From NCBI GenBank assembly GCA_002779995.1, contig PEWX01000076.1:19685-83684 (forward strand): a stretch of DNA of 64,000 bases, given 5' to 3'. The notes beneath the pieces are model-generated. The model saw only the letters and a program-made list of their open reading frames with translations, searched no databases and had not been told where the DNA came from. The stretch is from Piscirickettsiaceae bacterium CG07_land_8_20_14_0_80_44_28. Its GTDB lineage: Bacteria > Pseudomonadota > Gammaproteobacteria > Thiomicrospirales > Thiomicrospiraceae. This document shows positions 44,309 through 54,315 of this stretch, one piece after another (the first letter of the stretch is position 1; each line of letters opens with the position of its first letter). Both the position numbers and the translations under genes were made by a program.

Positions 44309-46611
44309 ATCAGCGTCCTTGTACTCGAGATAGTGCCGAGTCGCTTCAATACAAAGAAAAGGGTAATGTAAGCAAGTCCAAACCCCGTTAACCAAGCCGT
44401 TGCTGTGATTGGATGTTGGTTGAAGGTTAGGGTTTGATAAAAGCTGACAGAGGTGCTGTAGCCTAAGAATAAACTCCAACCCGCACTGGATAACGCCCAA
44501 CGCCAGCCAAGTTCAGAACGAATGGCTGCAAAGGTAGCAACACAAGGAAAATACAGCAAAATTAACAGTAGATAAGCATAGGCGCCTGCCGCGCCATCAA
44601 AGTGATTCACTAACCTATCAAGGGTGCGAGTGGCAACCGATAATTCGGCAGATGATTGTGCCGGATTATTAATGGTCTCTAATTGGCCGAGTCCAATAGG
44701 GTCAAGCAGGTCTTGGATAAAACGCTGACCATTTTCCGGAATGGTGCCGGCTGCCTGTACCAGTTTTTCTGTCAACGATAGGGGGCTTTCAGGTTGCGGC
44801 GGCGAACTGGAATGATCCATCGCTTGATAGAGGTTGTCCAAAGCGCCAACCACCACTTCTTTAGCTAACACCCCGGTAATAATGCCAACGGTTGCCGGCC
44901 AGTTATCTTCTGTGATGCCTAGGGGTTCAACCACGGGTGTCGCCATTTGTGCCGCCTGACTGAGTATTGAGTCGTTTTGATTGTGGTGGCCGAAGCTACC
45001 ATCCGTTCCCAAGCTGTTAAAAAAGTTAATGAGTAATACGACGATGACAATGATTTTGCCGGCACCAAATAAAAACCCTTTCATTTTATTGTGCGTATTG
45101 AGCACTATATTGGTTAAGGCGGGTTTATTATAGGTCGGTAGCTCCATGAGTAATGACTGGGATTCGCCTTTTAACAGTGTGTGTTTGAGCAGCAATGCCG
45201 TTAGAATGGCGGCAAGAATACCGATTAAATAGAGTGAAAACACCAGCAAGGTTGCATGGTCGCTAAAAAAAGCGGTGGCGAATAGCACATAAACGGTTAA
45301 GCGCGCGCTACAGGACATAAAAGGGGTCATCATGGTAGTCATAATGCGCACCTTGGGGTCGGGTAAGGTTCGGCTGGCCAATACAGCGGGAATATTACAT
45401 CCTAGTCCGACCACTAAAGGAATAAAGGCTTGGCCTGAAAGCCCCAGTTTTCGCATGCTTCTATCCATAATAAAGGCAGCACGTTGCATATAGCCGCTTT
45501 CTTCTAATACCGATAACACTAAAAACAATGCGCCAATAACGGGAATAAAGGTGGCCACCACTTGTAAGCCGCCGCCAATCCCTTCCGCTAATAAGGTAAT
45601 GAGCCAAGACGGAGCTTTCATATCCGCCATTAAGTCAGCAGGGGCCTCTACAAAGAGTGCTTGAGCAGCTTGATCAAAAAAATCTAAGAATAAATTGCCA
45701 AGTGTAATGGACGTGGCAAACATAAAATACATCACCAGTAGAAAAATCGGCATCCCCAATAGCGGGTGTAATATCCATTTATCGATTTGATCAGTGGTGT
45801 TGCGCTTTAAACTGTCTGTACGCGTTAAACTGAGATGCGTCGCTTCGTGGGCAAACTGAAAATAGAGGTCGGCAGAGATTAACACCAAGTCTTCTTGATA
45901 GTGGCTTTCCAGTTGTTGCTTGTGATCTTCGGCAAGGGTTTGTAAGTGGGCAGGCGCCATTTTTGGATTCATTAGAAAATGTAAGGCTTTCCAACAGGTA
46001 TCTTGTGCCTGATTATTTGGCAGTTGATCGTAAATAGCATGAATGGATTCATGTAACTTCTCTGGAAGATCTAAGTGCAAAGCAGGGCGTTTTTCGACCA
46101 GGCCTGGTAGTTTTTGCTTAAAATCTGCCACGCCTGAATTGGTGTAAGCGGACATTGGAAAAACCGGGCAACCTAATTTTTCAGAAAGTTTTTGAACATC
46201 AATTTTAAGATGGTTAGCGGTGAGTTGGTCGGTTCGATTCAGCGCAACCACAACGGGTAATCCCATATGCAGCAGCTGAGCCGTTAAAAATAACTGTCGT
46301 TCTAAACAATTGGCATCAACAACATTAATCAGAATATCGACAGCTTGGCTTTGTAAAAATTCACGAGCGACTTTTTCATCTAAACCGGAACGGGCACTGT
46401 TTTCCAAGCTGTAAACCCCTGGCAGGTCTGTGAGAATCGCCGGACGTTTATGGATTTTAAATCGACCCACTTTTTTTTCAACCGTCACACCCGGCCAATT
46501 CCCCGTGGTTTGATTGGTTCCTGTTAAGCGGTTAAATAAGGTTGTTTTACCTGCATTTGGGCTGCCAATTAAAGCAATTTGGAGTGGCTTATTCTGTGGG
46601 GTTTTATTCAT
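44305..46611 (-). CDS. feoB: Ferrous iron transporter B
   Basis: Inner-membrane Fe(II) uptake protein, 768 residues. N-terminal G-protein domain with G1 GSPNAGKTT, G3 DLPG, G4 NRTD; GDI-type helical domain; then membrane Gate domains with conserved Cys in GLGCNIPAVLASR and MSCSARLTVYV, and GVLAKEVVVG. Overlaps feoA by 4 bp and feoC by 4 bp. Controlled by the Fur box upstream of feoA. One dispersed palindrome copy (46098-46107) lies in the G-domain coding sequence. Confidence 0.95.
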   Translation of the reverse strand: MNKTPQNKPLQIALIGSPNAGKTTLFNRLTGTNQTTGNWPGVTVEKKVGRFKIHKRPAILTDLPGVYSLENSARSGLDEKVAREFLQSQAVDILINVVDANCLERQLFLTAQLLHMGLPVVVALNRTDQLTANHLKIDVQKLSEKLGCPVFPMSAYTNSGVADFKQKLPGLVEKRPALHLDLPEKLHESIHAIYDQLPNNQAQDTCWKALHFLMNPKMAPAHLQTLAEDHKQQLESHYQEDLVLISADLYFQFAHEATHLSLTRTDSLKRNTTDQIDKWILHPLLGMPIFLLVMYFMFATSITLGNLFLDFFDQAAQALFVEAPADLMADMKAPSWLITLLAEGIGGGLQVVATFIPVIGALFLVLSVLEESGYMQRAAFIMDRSMRKLGLSGQAFIPLVVGLGCNIPAVLASRTLPDPKVRIMTTMMTPFMSCSARLTVYVLFATAFFSDHATLLVFSLYLIGILAAILTALLLKHTLLKGESQSLLMELPTYNKPALTNIVLNTHNKMKGFLFGAGKIIVIVVLLINFFNSLGTDGSFGHHNQNDSILSQAAQMATPVVEPLGITEDNWPATVGIITGVLAKEVVVGALDNLYQAMDHSSSPPQPESPLSLTEKLVQAAGTIPENGQRFIQDLLDPIGLGQLETINNPAQSSAELSVATRTLDRLVNHFDGAAGAYAYLLLILLYFPCVATFAAIRSELGWRWALSSAGWSLFLGYSTSVSFYQTLTFNQHPITATAWLTGFGLAYITLFFVLKRLGTISSTRTLI
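46098..46107. repeat. CCAGGCCTGG palindrome inside feoB
   Basis: Exact core with TTTTTCGA on the left and TAGTTTTTG on the right; coding sequence on the minus strand. Confidence 0.8.
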
Positions 46612-46856
46612 TTGACCGCTTTCACCTCAATTTGTTGAGCGATGTCTTGACCAATTGCAAAACGACTGCCATCAACGGAAACGACCCATTGTTGATGTCG
46701 TTTTAGAATCAGTTTGATATAGCTATCGGTGTGAAATCCTAAATTGACCAAATGCAGTTTACAAGGTAAATCGCCATTTAAAGCGGTAATTTGATAGGTT
46801 TCACCAGCCTGTCCGTCTGATAAAAGGTGATGTGTGTGATGTGGCAAATTCGTCAT
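46608..46856 (-). CDS. feoA: Ferrous iron transport protein A
   Basis: 82-residue SH3-like cytoplasmic partner of FeoB. GETYQITALNGDLPCKLHLVNLGF and the final GSRFAIGQDIAQQIEV match the family. A His-rich N-terminus (PHHTHHLL) is unusual and may bind metal. ATGA overlap with feoB. Fur box lies directly upstream of the ATG. Confidence 0.9.
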   Translation of the reverse strand: MTNLPHHTHHLLSDGQAGETYQITALNGDLPCKLHLVNLGFHTDSYIKLILKRHQQWVVSVDGSRFAIGQDIAQQIEVKAVK

Positions 46857-46859
46857 GTT

Positions 46860-46878
46860 GATAATGATAATGATTATT
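46860..46878 (-). promoter_or_regulatory. Fur box of feoABC
   Basis: The 19-mer reads GATAATGATAATGATTATT on the plus strand, 17 of 19 bases of the E. coli Fur consensus, and continues into more ATT repeats (to 46882). It stands immediately upstream of feoA, so iron-loaded Fur would block expression. Confidence 0.85.
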
Positions 46879-46949
46879 ATTCATAAATGCAATAACTGCT
46901 GGAAACATTTTTGAATTCTGCATGAAAAGGCAAAAAAAGAGGCTTTATT

Positions 46950-47064
46950 AAGAGACCTTTGCACGAGATGGCGTCACGCATAAAAAGGGTTAAAATTTTC
47001 TATATTTTCGTTAAAAGACTGGCCAATAGCCGGCTATTCGCGACCCTCTCATGCAAAAGTCTCA
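46950..47064 (+). mobile_element. Short inverted-repeat element (MITE-like), copy 2
   Basis: Starts AGAGACCTTTGCACGAGATG at 46950 and ends with the imperfect inverse CTCTCATGCAAAAGTCTC (47046-47063). The first 60 bp (CACGAGAT, GTCACG-ATAAAAAGGGTTAAAATTT) match copy 1 read on its minus strand. The middle also has GGCCAATAGCCGGCTATTCG, absent from copy 1, which looks internally deleted. Lies between feoA (divergent upstream side) and the end of metW; its right end forms the last codons and stop of metW. Confidence 0.72.
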
Positions 47065-47690
47065 TTAGAAGGTGCTTTAGTTTTACGTTTAATGCGGTAA
47101 AGTGCGATTTCTCCCAATAAATTGGGCGACAGCCGGGTAAAGATGCTTGGCTGGTGCTGAGTGTTCACCACTTTGCGTTCGACAATGGCGATGTCCTTCT
47201 CATCGCACAAGTCTTCAAAGTCGCTAAAGGTGCAGAGGTGGATGTTTGCGGTATTGTACCAAGGGTTAGGCAATGTCTCATTTTGGGGCATGCGCCCTTG
47301 AAAAAATAGCCGAGAAAGGTTGCGCCAGTGACCAAAGTTGGGGAAGGTAATAATCCCTTCTTTGCCGACTGAGAGCATTTCATCAATGAGTAAATCCGGA
47401 CGACTGACAACTTGAATGGCTTGGGTCATAATGACAAAATCAAATGAATCTTCGTCAAAATAGTCGCAAATTTCGTGGCTGTTCAAGTTACTTTGTATCA
47501 CGTTAATGCCTCTGGAGATGGCAACGATGTTTTTTTCGGGATCAATCTCCATTCCATAACCGGTTGTTTGACGTGTTTTCTTTAAATGGTGTAAGAGGGT
47601 TCCATCTCCACATCCTAGGTCAAGTACACGACTATTCGGTAAAATCCATTCTGAAATCAAGTTAAATTCAGGGGTGCGAGCATTCATCAA
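47049..47690 (-). CDS. metW: Methionine biosynthesis protein MetW
   Basis: 213-residue class I methyltransferase-fold protein. [16 protein letters not shown] (motif I), [22 protein letters not shown], and [20 protein letters not shown] are typical MetW blocks. MetW works with MetX in homoserine acylation in several proteobacteria. ATGA overlap with the metX stop: obligate coupling. The last four residues E-T-F-A and the TGA come from the inverted repeat of the MITE-like element, so the original C-terminus was replaced. Confidence 0.92.
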   Translation of the reverse strand: MMNARTPEFNLISEWILPNSRVLDLGCGDGTLLHHLKKTRQTTGYGMEIDPEKNIVAISRGINVIQSNLNSHEICDYFDEDSFDFVIMTQAIQVVSRPDLLIDEMLSVGKEGIITFPNFGHWRNLSRLFFQGRMPQNETLPNPWYNTANIHLCTFSDFEDLCDEKDIAIVERKVVNTQHQPSIFTRLSPNLLGEIALYRIKRKTKAPSNETFA

Positions 47691-48835
47691 GATGATTCCT
47701 CTGGGGTGACATCAGACAGAACTCTCTGCATATAGGCTCTAAAAATCCCTTCATAATGCGCATTGGGCAATAAAAATGCATCGTGTCCGTGTTGTGAATC
47801 GACTTCCGCATAGCTGACAGCGGCATCATTATCCAGCAAAGCTTTGACAATTTCGTGTGACCGTTCAGGCGCAAATCGCCAGTCGGATGTAAAGGAAATA
47901 ACCAGAAAATGAGCGGTCGCTTTCGCTAATGCCAGGCTGAGATTATTGTCAAAGTCAGCAGCCGGGTCAAAGTAGTCTAATGCTTTGGTCATTAATAAGT
48001 AGGTGTTGGCGTCAAAATTTTGTTTGGTGACAAATTTTTCACCTTGATAGCGTAAGTAGCTTTCGACTTGAAATTCCACATCAAAATTATAGTTTAACTT
48101 ACCTTCGCGTAATTCACGGCCAAACTTGGAACCCATCATGTCGTCAGATAGGTAGGTTAAGTGTCCGAGCATTCTTGCTAAGGCGAGTCCTTTTTTGGGG
48201 GTGGTATTCGCTTCAATAAAACGGCCATTGTGAAAATCCGGATCGGTCATAATGGCACGTCTGGCCACTTCATTAAAAGCAATATTTTGTGCCGAAAGCT
48301 TGGGTGCCGCGGCAATCACAATGGCATGTTGTAATTGTTCTGGGTAGTCAATGGCCCATTGTAATACTTGCATGCCCCCCATTGAGCCGCCTATCACCGC
48401 TGCCCAGCGGTCAATTTTAAGGTGTTGGCGCAATTGGTTTTGGCTATGCACCCAGTCTTTGCAGGTGACAATGGGAAAGTCGGGGCCATAAACCTGTCCC
48501 GTTAAGGGGTTAATGCTTGCCGGCCCCGTTGAACCATGGCAACCCCCTAAATTGTTGGAACAGACAACAAAAAAACGATCGGTATCAATCGGTTTTCCGG
48601 GCCCGATATAGCCATTCCACCAGCCGGGTGTTTTGTCGCCTTTATAATAACCTGCAACATGATGGTTGCCACTCAGTGCATGGCAAATGAGTAGTGCATT
48701 GCTTGCGGTTTTATTGAGTTGACCATAGGTTTCATAAACCAAATCATATTGTGGCAAGACGGATCCCGAAACCATTTCCAGAGGGGTATCAATGTGAAGG
48801 GTTTGGGGGTTAACAAATTCTAGATCCATATTCAT
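47687..48835 (-). CDS. metX: Homoserine O-acyltransferase
   Basis: Acylates homoserine as the first committed step of methionine synthesis. 382 residues, alpha/beta hydrolase fold: VYETYGQLN, nucleophile in [13 protein letters not shown], Asp in [10 protein letters not shown] and His in [10 protein letters not shown]. Proteobacterial MetX may use acetyl- or succinyl-CoA; sequence alone does not settle it here. ATG 48835 (or 48829) is chosen, since the longer frame to 48925 lies within yggT. Operon proC-yggT-metX-metW. Confidence 0.93.
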   Translation of the reverse strand: MNMDLEFVNPQTLHIDTPLEMVSGSVLPQYDLVYETYGQLNKTASNALLICHALSGNHHVAGYYKGDKTPGWWNGYIGPGKPIDTDRFFVVCSNNLGGCHGSTGPASINPLTGQVYGPDFPIVTCKDWVHSQNQLRQHLKIDRWAAVIGGSMGGMQVLQWAIDYPEQLQHAIVIAAAPKLSAQNIAFNEVARRAIMTDPDFHNGRFIEANTTPKKGLALARMLGHLTYLSDDMMGSKFGRELREGKLNYNFDVEFQVESYLRYQGEKFVTKQNFDANTYLLMTKALDYFDPAADFDNNLSLALAKATAHFLVISFTSDWRFAPERSHEIVKALLDNDAAVSYAEVDSQHGHDAFLLPNAHYEGIFRAYMQRVLSDVTPEESS

Positions 48836-48842
48836 AAGGGCT

Positions 48843-49412
48843 TTAGGATACCAACCTCTGGCCATATTGGGCAATTGATCCCACCACAATAATTTGAGTG
48901 AGTTTAATGGCCACAATCGCGGCAATGGGCGATAAATCTAGCCCTCCCATCGGGGGAATTAGACGCTGAAATGGCTTAAGGATTGGTTCTGCCAGTTTAA
49001 AAAAGATGGCAGTATTAGGGTTGTAGGTGGGGGATACCCAGCTGAGGATGACTTGAATAATGATTAACCAAAACATCATATCCAGTAGTTGATTCATAAT
49101 TTCCGTCACAGCAGAAATAACGATCACCGGAATCCCAAACTGACGTTCGGTTAACCAGCCAATGATTAGGACTAAGATCACTTGAATGAGTGCAGCGGTG
49201 ATTAATGCGCTCCAATCCCAACGGTTAGGTTTGGGCAGTAGCTGATTGATAGGGGCACAGAGTGGATTGGTGACCTTAGCAATAAAATTGACGACCGGGT
49301 GACGCCAATCAATATAGGCCGCACGCATAAAAAATCGTAATAACAGCGCGAAAATAACCAGGCCTGATAAAAACTGTAACAAAAATAAACCGCCTTGACC
49401 TGCTGGTGACAT
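48843..49412 (-). CDS. yggT: YggT family membrane protein
   Basis: 189 residues with two YggT repeats, each a hydrophobic pair followed by an amphipathic helix ([42 protein letters not shown]). Inner membrane. The role is not established; linked to proC in many proteobacteria and proposed in osmotic stress. Start overlaps the proC stop by one base (TAATG). A near-palindrome copy (CCAGGCCTGA) is at 49358-49367. Confidence 0.88.
   Translation of the reverse strand: MSPAGQGGLFLLQFLSGLVIFALLLRFFMRAAYIDWRHPVVNFIAKVTNPLCAPINQLLPKPNRWDWSALITAALIQVILVLIIGWLTERQFGIPVIVISAVTEIMNQLLDMMFWLIIIQVILSWVSPTYNPNTAIFFKLAEPILKPFQRLIPPMGGLDLSPIAAIVAIKLTQIIVVGSIAQYGQRLVS
49358..49367. repeat. Variant palindrome CCAGGCCTGA in yggT
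   Basis: Nine of ten core bases; flanked by AAAATAA and TAAAAA; coding. Confidence 0.55.
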
Positions 49413-50248
49413 TAGGAAGCTCCTTTGTAATCGCCAAATTCGTCGGCAAGTTCGATAGCTCTTTGATGCGCTGCACGAATGGCTGTTTCAACGATTTCTT
49501 TAAAATGATGTTCATTAAAGCTTTCAATGGCTCTTTCTGTGGTGCCATTTGGTGAAGTGACCTTTTGGCGTAAGCCCACGCAATCTTCACGACTTTCCAG
49601 CGCCATTTTAGCCGCACCGAAAGCCGTTTGGATAGTCAGTAATCGTGCTGAGTCTTTTTCTAATCCCAGGGCTTGTCCGGCCTCTTGCATGGCTTCCATC
49701 ATTAAGAAAAAGTAGGCAGGACCACTGCCTGATAAGGCGGTAACACTGTCTAAATCTGCTTCTTGTTTAAACCAAAGGGTCAGACCTGCGGCACGCAAAA
49801 TATGTTCAGCCTGCTCTTTTTGCAATTTACTCACTTTAGCATTGGCAAACAAGCCTGTGGCACCACTTTGTACCAGTGCAGGGGTATTAGGCATCGCGCG
49901 AACGATGGCATTGCCACCGCCTAGCCAACGGTCAATATCTGTGGAGCGAATCCCTGCGGCTATGGAGATAAATAAAGGGGCGCTTAAGTTCGCTTCGGCA
50001 GCCAGTCTTAGACAGACAGACTCCAGTGATTGCGGCTTAACCGCCAGTACGATAATGTCGGCTTTTGAGGCAGCTTCGCCATTATCAGCATAACAATGGA
50101 TGCCTAACTTTTCGGTTATATCTCGTCGCTGTGTTTCATTGCTATCCGTTGCGATAATCTGTGTTTTTGGGTAGCCGCTGGCAATGAGCCCGCCAATCAA
50201 ACTGAGGGACATATTCCCGGCACCAATAAAACAAATGGTTGAATGCAT
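49412..50248 (-). CDS. proC: Pyrroline-5-carboxylate reductase
   Basis: Final enzyme of proline synthesis, 278 residues. NAD(P) loop FIGAGNMSLSLIGGL, AVKPQ, MPNTPALVQSGATG and the C-terminal signature ALSGSGPAYFFLMMEAM with QKVTSPNGTTERAI. Normal length. Heads the proC-yggT-metX-metW operon. The usual upstream yggS is not adjacent but lies 3.3 kb away. Confidence 0.96.
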   Translation of the reverse strand: MHSTICFIGAGNMSLSLIGGLIASGYPKTQIIATDSNETQRRDITEKLGIHCYADNGEAASKADIIVLAVKPQSLESVCLRLAAEANLSAPLFISIAAGIRSTDIDRWLGGGNAIVRAMPNTPALVQSGATGLFANAKVSKLQKEQAEHILRAAGLTLWFKQEADLDSVTALSGSGPAYFFLMMEAMQEAGQALGLEKDSARLLTIQTAFGAAKMALESREDCVGLRQKVTSPNGTTERAIESFNEHHFKEIVETAIRAAHQRAIELADEFGDYKGAS

Positions 50249-50332
50249 TTTTAACCTCTTTTAAGCATGGTTATAAAATTTGTTGAATATTATAACGGAT
50301 TCCATGGGTTGCTGTGAATCTGAAAGCAGCGT

Positions 50333-51607
50333 TCAGAGGTTTTTGAAAAGTTTTCGATTCCCTCTTTCGTTAATTGCTCCGGCTAACCGTTTAATGCCAT
50401 GAATATAAGCCGCAGTGCGCAGGGAAGATTTATAGTGAATGGCTAGGTCGTAAACGGTATTGGCTTCTTTTTTCATGGTTTTTTCCAATTGTTTTTGCAC
50501 TTCTTTGGCCTCCCAGTAAAAGCCGGCTCGATTCTGAACCCATTCAAAGTAACTGACGGTTACCCCACCGGAATTGGCTAAAACATCGGGAATAACCTCG
50601 ATGTTATTGTTAAATAAGGCTTCTTCAGCTTGAGGTGAAATGGGGCCGTTAGCGATCTCTAAAATGGTGTGGGCTTTAATTTGATCGACATTTTCTTGGG
50701 TAATCTGATTTTCCATAGCGGCCAATACCAAAACATCAACCTCTAACTCCAAAAGTTGTTCGTTGGTTAGGGTCTCATAAGTTTCCATGGCACAAATCGA
50801 TTCATTACAATAAGCAGAACCCAGCTGATGTGCCTTGTCTTTAAAGGCTTTGACATTGGCGATATTGAGTCCGGTAGGGCATTTTATCGCACCTTTTGAG
50901 TCGGATATGGCAATAACTCGATAGCCTTGTTGTTGTGCTAACAGCGCAAAATTGTAACCGGCATTACCAAAGCCTTGAACGGCCACCGTGATGTCGCTGG
51001 GATCCCAGCTTTGACGACGGGCATATTCATCTAAACAGAAAAGCGCACCTTGGCCTGTGGCTTGTTCCCGTCCTTCAGAACCATTTAAGTAGACGGGTTT
51101 TCCGGTGATAATGCCCGGTATTTGACGGCGGGAAATCATTGCATATTCATCGGCCATCCACCCCATAATGGTGGCATTGGTATACATGTCAGGTGCGGGA
51201 ATGTCACGGCTTTCACCAATCACATCTGCAAAAGCACGAATATAACCGCGGGACAAACGCTCGATTTCCAGTAACGACAGTTCTTTGGGGTTGACCGTGA
51301 TGCCGCCTTTCGCTCCACCAAAGGGTAGGCCGGCCACCGCACATTTAACCGTCATCCAAAAACTTAAAGAGGTAACTTCATCAAGATTGACTCTCGGATG
51401 ATAGCGAATGCCTCCTTTGGTTGGGCCGCGTGTATCATCATATTGGACTCGGTAGCCGGTAAACACTTGTAAACGGCCATCATCCATGCGCACGGGGATA
51501 TTGGCAATAATGGAACGGTTTGGGACAGATAAGCGCGTCATCACTTCTTCATCTACATCAATATAGTGAAAAACATTTTTGAGTCGCTGTTTTGCCATTT
51601 CAAACAT
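50333..51607 (-). CDS. Glutamate dehydrogenase (Glu/Leu/Phe/Val family)
   Basis: 424-residue oxidoreductase. Substrate-site motifs GPTKGGIRYHP, PFGGAKGGITVNP (catalytic Lys), APDMYTN; the dinucleotide loop VAVQGFGNAGYN and NSGGVTVSYFEWVQN. Length and motifs agree with hexameric GDH of about 420 residues; the cofactor (NAD or NADP) is uncertain. It would interconvert glutamate and 2-oxoglutarate, the metabolite sensed by GlnK. GGAGACC ribosome site 8 bases before ATG. Separated from cmoM by 41 bp. Confidence 0.9.
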   Translation of the reverse strand: MFEMAKQRLKNVFHYIDVDEEVMTRLSVPNRSIIANIPVRMDDGRLQVFTGYRVQYDDTRGPTKGGIRYHPRVNLDEVTSLSFWMTVKCAVAGLPFGGAKGGITVNPKELSLLEIERLSRGYIRAFADVIGESRDIPAPDMYTNATIMGWMADEYAMISRRQIPGIITGKPVYLNGSEGREQATGQGALFCLDEYARRQSWDPSDITVAVQGFGNAGYNFALLAQQQGYRVIAISDSKGAIKCPTGLNIANVKAFKDKAHQLGSAYCNESICAMETYETLTNEQLLELEVDVLVLAAMENQITQENVDQIKAHTILEIANGPISPQAEEALFNNNIEVIPDVLANSGGVTVSYFEWVQNRAGFYWEAKEVQKQLEKTMKKEANTVYDLAIHYKSSLRTAAYIHGIKRLAGAINERGNRKLFKNL

Positions 51608-51648
51608 GATAGTGGTCTCCGTTTTATGTGGTTATAAGCGGTCTGAAT

Positions 51649-52407
51649 TTACTGTCGTTGAGCGATAACATGAATATAGCGCGCCATATGTTTAAAAGTA
51701 GGCTCACGACAATAACGGTATTCGAGTTCGATTAATTCATCTTGATCCGTTATCTGTTGAGCATCAGGCGTTAAATAATCATTAAAAACCCGAATACCCG
51801 TTTCGACCTTAACCCTAAACCCCCATTGTTGTAGCCAGTTTAACACCTCATGAGGAAATTGAGGGTTGGGTGGGGTCAGGTTTTTTCCTTTGCCCATATA
51901 CTGGTCATTGAGTAGAAATTGTAATCGCCAATCTCCTTTAAGGGCATTGGTGATGATAATTGAATTTCGGTTATAGTAAAGCAAGGATAAATGTCCTTGA
52001 GGGGCAACTTGGTTTGCGACGGTATAAAGCGTCTCTTTAGGGGATGTAAGCCATTCTAGAACCGCATGAAAAAGCACTAAATCAAATTTCGGTAAATCAG
52101 CGGCTAAGTCTTGGGCAGCGCCCTGTAAAAAGGTAGCGGTTAAGTTTTTTTCAGCAAAGCGTTGTTGAGCACGCTCAAGCATCCGAGACGAAAGGTCACA
52201 TAAGGTTGTGTTATGACCTGCTTCAGCAAACCAGCTACTGATTTGTGCCAACCCGCACCCCGCATCCCAGATGGATAGGGTAGCAGACTGTTGAAGCGGC
52301 AGTAAATCTTCTTTTAAAAGTTTGAGGCGCAGGTTGCCCTTAAGCGTTCCATAAACACGCTGTTCAAATTTGTCGATTAAATTATCAAAATTACGATCCG
52401 TTGGCAT
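51649..52407 (-). CDS. cmoM: tRNA 5-carboxymethoxyuridine methyltransferase
   Basis: 252 residues. Strong match to E. coli CmoM/SmtA: DRNFDNLIDKFEQRVYGTLKGNLR at the N-terminus, motif I IWDAGCGLAQIS, LFHAVLEWL, and the end TGIRVFNDYL and ARYIHVIAQR. It methylates cmo5U34 in wobble tRNAs. Same strand as the dehydrogenase gene; divergent from the 336-residue unknown. Confidence 0.9.
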   Translation of the reverse strand: MPTDRNFDNLIDKFEQRVYGTLKGNLRLKLLKEDLLPLQQSATLSIWDAGCGLAQISSWFAEAGHNTTLCDLSSRMLERAQQRFAEKNLTATFLQGAAQDLAADLPKFDLVLFHAVLEWLTSPKETLYTVANQVAPQGHLSLLYYNRNSIIITNALKGDWRLQFLLNDQYMGKGKNLTPPNPQFPHEVLNWLQQWGFRVKVETGIRVFNDYLTPDAQQITDQDELIELEYRYCREPTFKHMARYIHVIAQRQ

Positions 52408-52490
52408 GGTGTAAAAAAATCTTAAAGTTATTGTTGTGTTAGCCGTTAATAGAACTAACAGGAAAATATAATATTTAGAGGCACTCTGTT

Positions 52491-53501
52491 ATGGCGACTA
52501 TCTCTCCAAGTGAAATGCTACCATCCGCAATCAGCAACAAGTCTAATGGGCTTGAGAGTTTACTACAAGCAAAAAATAGAGCTGATCAACCGGCACTAAC
52601 GGTTGGAAAAGAGCTTGCAGCGGATACAAAAGATCGTTTTGATGGATCTCCGAAAGGATTGCAAGCGTATGCAGCAACAGAGAAATTTCAACAATCTTAT
52701 ACCTATAGCCAAACGATGACTTTAGCGCTAACCACTCAGCAAGGAGATGAAGTTCGTGTCGATTTTCGTCAATTGTATGCCCAGTATCAACAGGCACAAC
52801 AGGCTCAGTCAAAGCAACAAGATCCTGAGGGGGTGCGTTACTTCGAAAGTCGTCAAGCTCTGGAAGCAACTGCGTTCGAAGAGCGGTTTGGCTTTTCTGT
52901 TGACGGGAACTTGAACGAGGCTGAACTCAATGCCGTATTTGATGTGTTTAAACAAGTCGATCGTTTAGCAACGGAATTTTTCAATGGGGGTATTGAAAAG
53001 GCCTTTGATAAGGCGCAATCGTTGAATATTGATTTTGGTCAGCTACAAAGTTTAAGTTTAGACTTACAGAAAAAAGAAACTGCAACGGTCAGTTATCAGC
53101 AAGCAAAAGCCTATCAAACGGTAGAATCGAGTCAAACAGATGATTCTGCGTCGCAGAGCAAAGGACAAATTTCACAACTTCCACCTTATTTGAAAAATTG
53201 GCAAGACGTGATTGAACGCATGAATGAACAATTTGTTAATGTGCGCGAAACGTTTGATCAATTAATGGCAGGCAGCCTTTCTCAAAGAAGTGGTGATGCA
53301 CCGACGCAAGATTTTTCTGCTTGGTATGACCGGGTCAGTGGTTTTCATGACAAACTTGCGGAAATGGCTAATCTTGATAAGAAAACCTTGAAACCCAGTA
53401 ATCTTGAAGTTGAACCCTTAATTTTAACCGCAGATAAATTGGCTGAAAAAGCGGAAGAACAGGCTCAAGCCTCTCAAAAATCAATGGATGAGATTGCCTA
53501 G
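52491..53501 (+). CDS. Gln-rich protein, possible DUF5610-type domain
   Basis: 336 residues, no signal peptide or membrane segment. N-terminus Ser/Ala-rich and low complexity, with a Q-rich coil (QLYAQYQQAQQAQSKQQ, about 93-110). Middle block FGFSVDGNLNEAELNAVFDVFKQVDRLATEFFNGGIEKAF (residues about 133-170) recalls the DUF5610 family by memory, not by search. Gene is single; the next gene is convergent and starts 1 bp after its stop. The function is unknown. Confidence 0.6.
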   Translation: MATISPSEMLPSAISNKSNGLESLLQAKNRADQPALTVGKELAADTKDRFDGSPKGLQAYAATEKFQQSYTYSQTMTLALTTQQGDEVRVDFRQLYAQYQQAQQAQSKQQDPEGVRYFESRQALEATAFEERFGFSVDGNLNEAELNAVFDVFKQVDRLATEFFNGGIEKAFDKAQSLNIDFGQLQSLSLDLQKKETATVSYQQAKAYQTVESSQTDDSASQSKGQISQLPPYLKNWQDVIERMNEQFVNVRETFDQLMAGSLSQRSGDAPTQDFSAWYDRVSGFHDKLAEMANLDKKTLKPSNLEVEPLILTADKLAEKAEEQAQASQKSMDEIA

Positions 53502-53502
53502 T

Positions 53503-54201
53503 CTAATCTCGGGTTCCGAATAGGTCGGTACCAATCCGAACTAGGGTCGCCCCTTCGAGTATCGCCGCTTCCAAGTCTGCTGACATCCCCATGGAAAGGG
53601 TATCAATTGGGCTGTCAGGGCAGAGTGTTTGCAATTGTTCAAACAACACACGCATCTGCTGAAATGGCTGGCGTTGCGCCCCAAATGTATTTGACTTTGC
53701 CGGGATAGCCATTAGCCCCCGGAGTGTAATATTCGGTAAAGCGGCAATTTCACCGGCTTGTTCTAGCACTTCCTCTCTGGTAAACCCCGCCTTTGACGGT
53801 TCTTCACTAATATTCACTTCTAGTAAAATATTTAATGGACTTTGGTTTGTTGGCCGCTGTTCAGAAAAACGACGCGCTATCTTAAAACGATCAACGCTGT
53901 GAACCCATTGAAACTGTTCTGCAATTGGGCGGGTTTTATTCGATTGGATTGGGCCAATAAAGTGCCACTCCAGATCAGGACGTTGTTCAATTTTGGTGAG
54001 CGCCTCTTGCAAATAATTCTCACCAAACGCTTTTTGTCCGGCTTCGGCAAGCACTTCTATGGCGGTAATCGGTTTCGTTTTACTGACCGCTAATAGGGAA
54101 ACAGCATCTGCCGGGCGTTGTGCCATCTCAGCAGCCGTTTTGATGCGTTTAAGTACGCGCTGATAATTTTGAACCAGTTCAATAGGGGGAGAATCAGACA
54201 T
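53503..54201 (-). CDS. PLP homeostasis protein (YggS/PROSC family)
   Basis: 232-residue single-domain PLP protein. PLP lysine in LLAVSKTKP; GENYLQEA, WHFIGPIQSNK, VHSVDRFKIA and SMGMSADLEAAI are family hallmarks. It buffers pyridoxal phosphate and affects amino-acid balance. ATG 54201 (MSDSPPIEL) is preferred to a longer frame to 54330, which would overlap the divergent ppk2. Often next to proC, but here separated. Confidence 0.92.
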   Translation of the reverse strand: MSDSPPIELVQNYQRVLKRIKTAAEMAQRPADAVSLLAVSKTKPITAIEVLAEAGQKAFGENYLQEALTKIEQRPDLEWHFIGPIQSNKTRPIAEQFQWVHSVDRFKIARRFSEQRPTNQSPLNILLEVNISEEPSKAGFTREEVLEQAGEIAALPNITLRGLMAIPAKSNTFGAQRQPFQQMRVLFEQLQTLCPDSPIDTLSMGMSADLEAAILEGATLVRIGTDLFGTRD

Positions 54202-54315
54202 ATTGTATATTTTAAGCTCGCTATTTTTTTGTGTGCGTTCATTATCCCTTGGTCGTTGAAGTCTGTAAAATGAAAATGATGACAATGAACAAAAAAATAA
54301 TAGGAGTGAGCGTGA

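Noticed and set aside
44309..44500. Extended 157-residue form of the FeoC-like protein
   Set aside because: The first 64 residues are the shifted frame of feoB and have no family resemblance.
50249..50332. Riboswitch between the glutamate dehydrogenase gene and proC
   Set aside because: Only 84 bp, no conserved structure or terminator seen.
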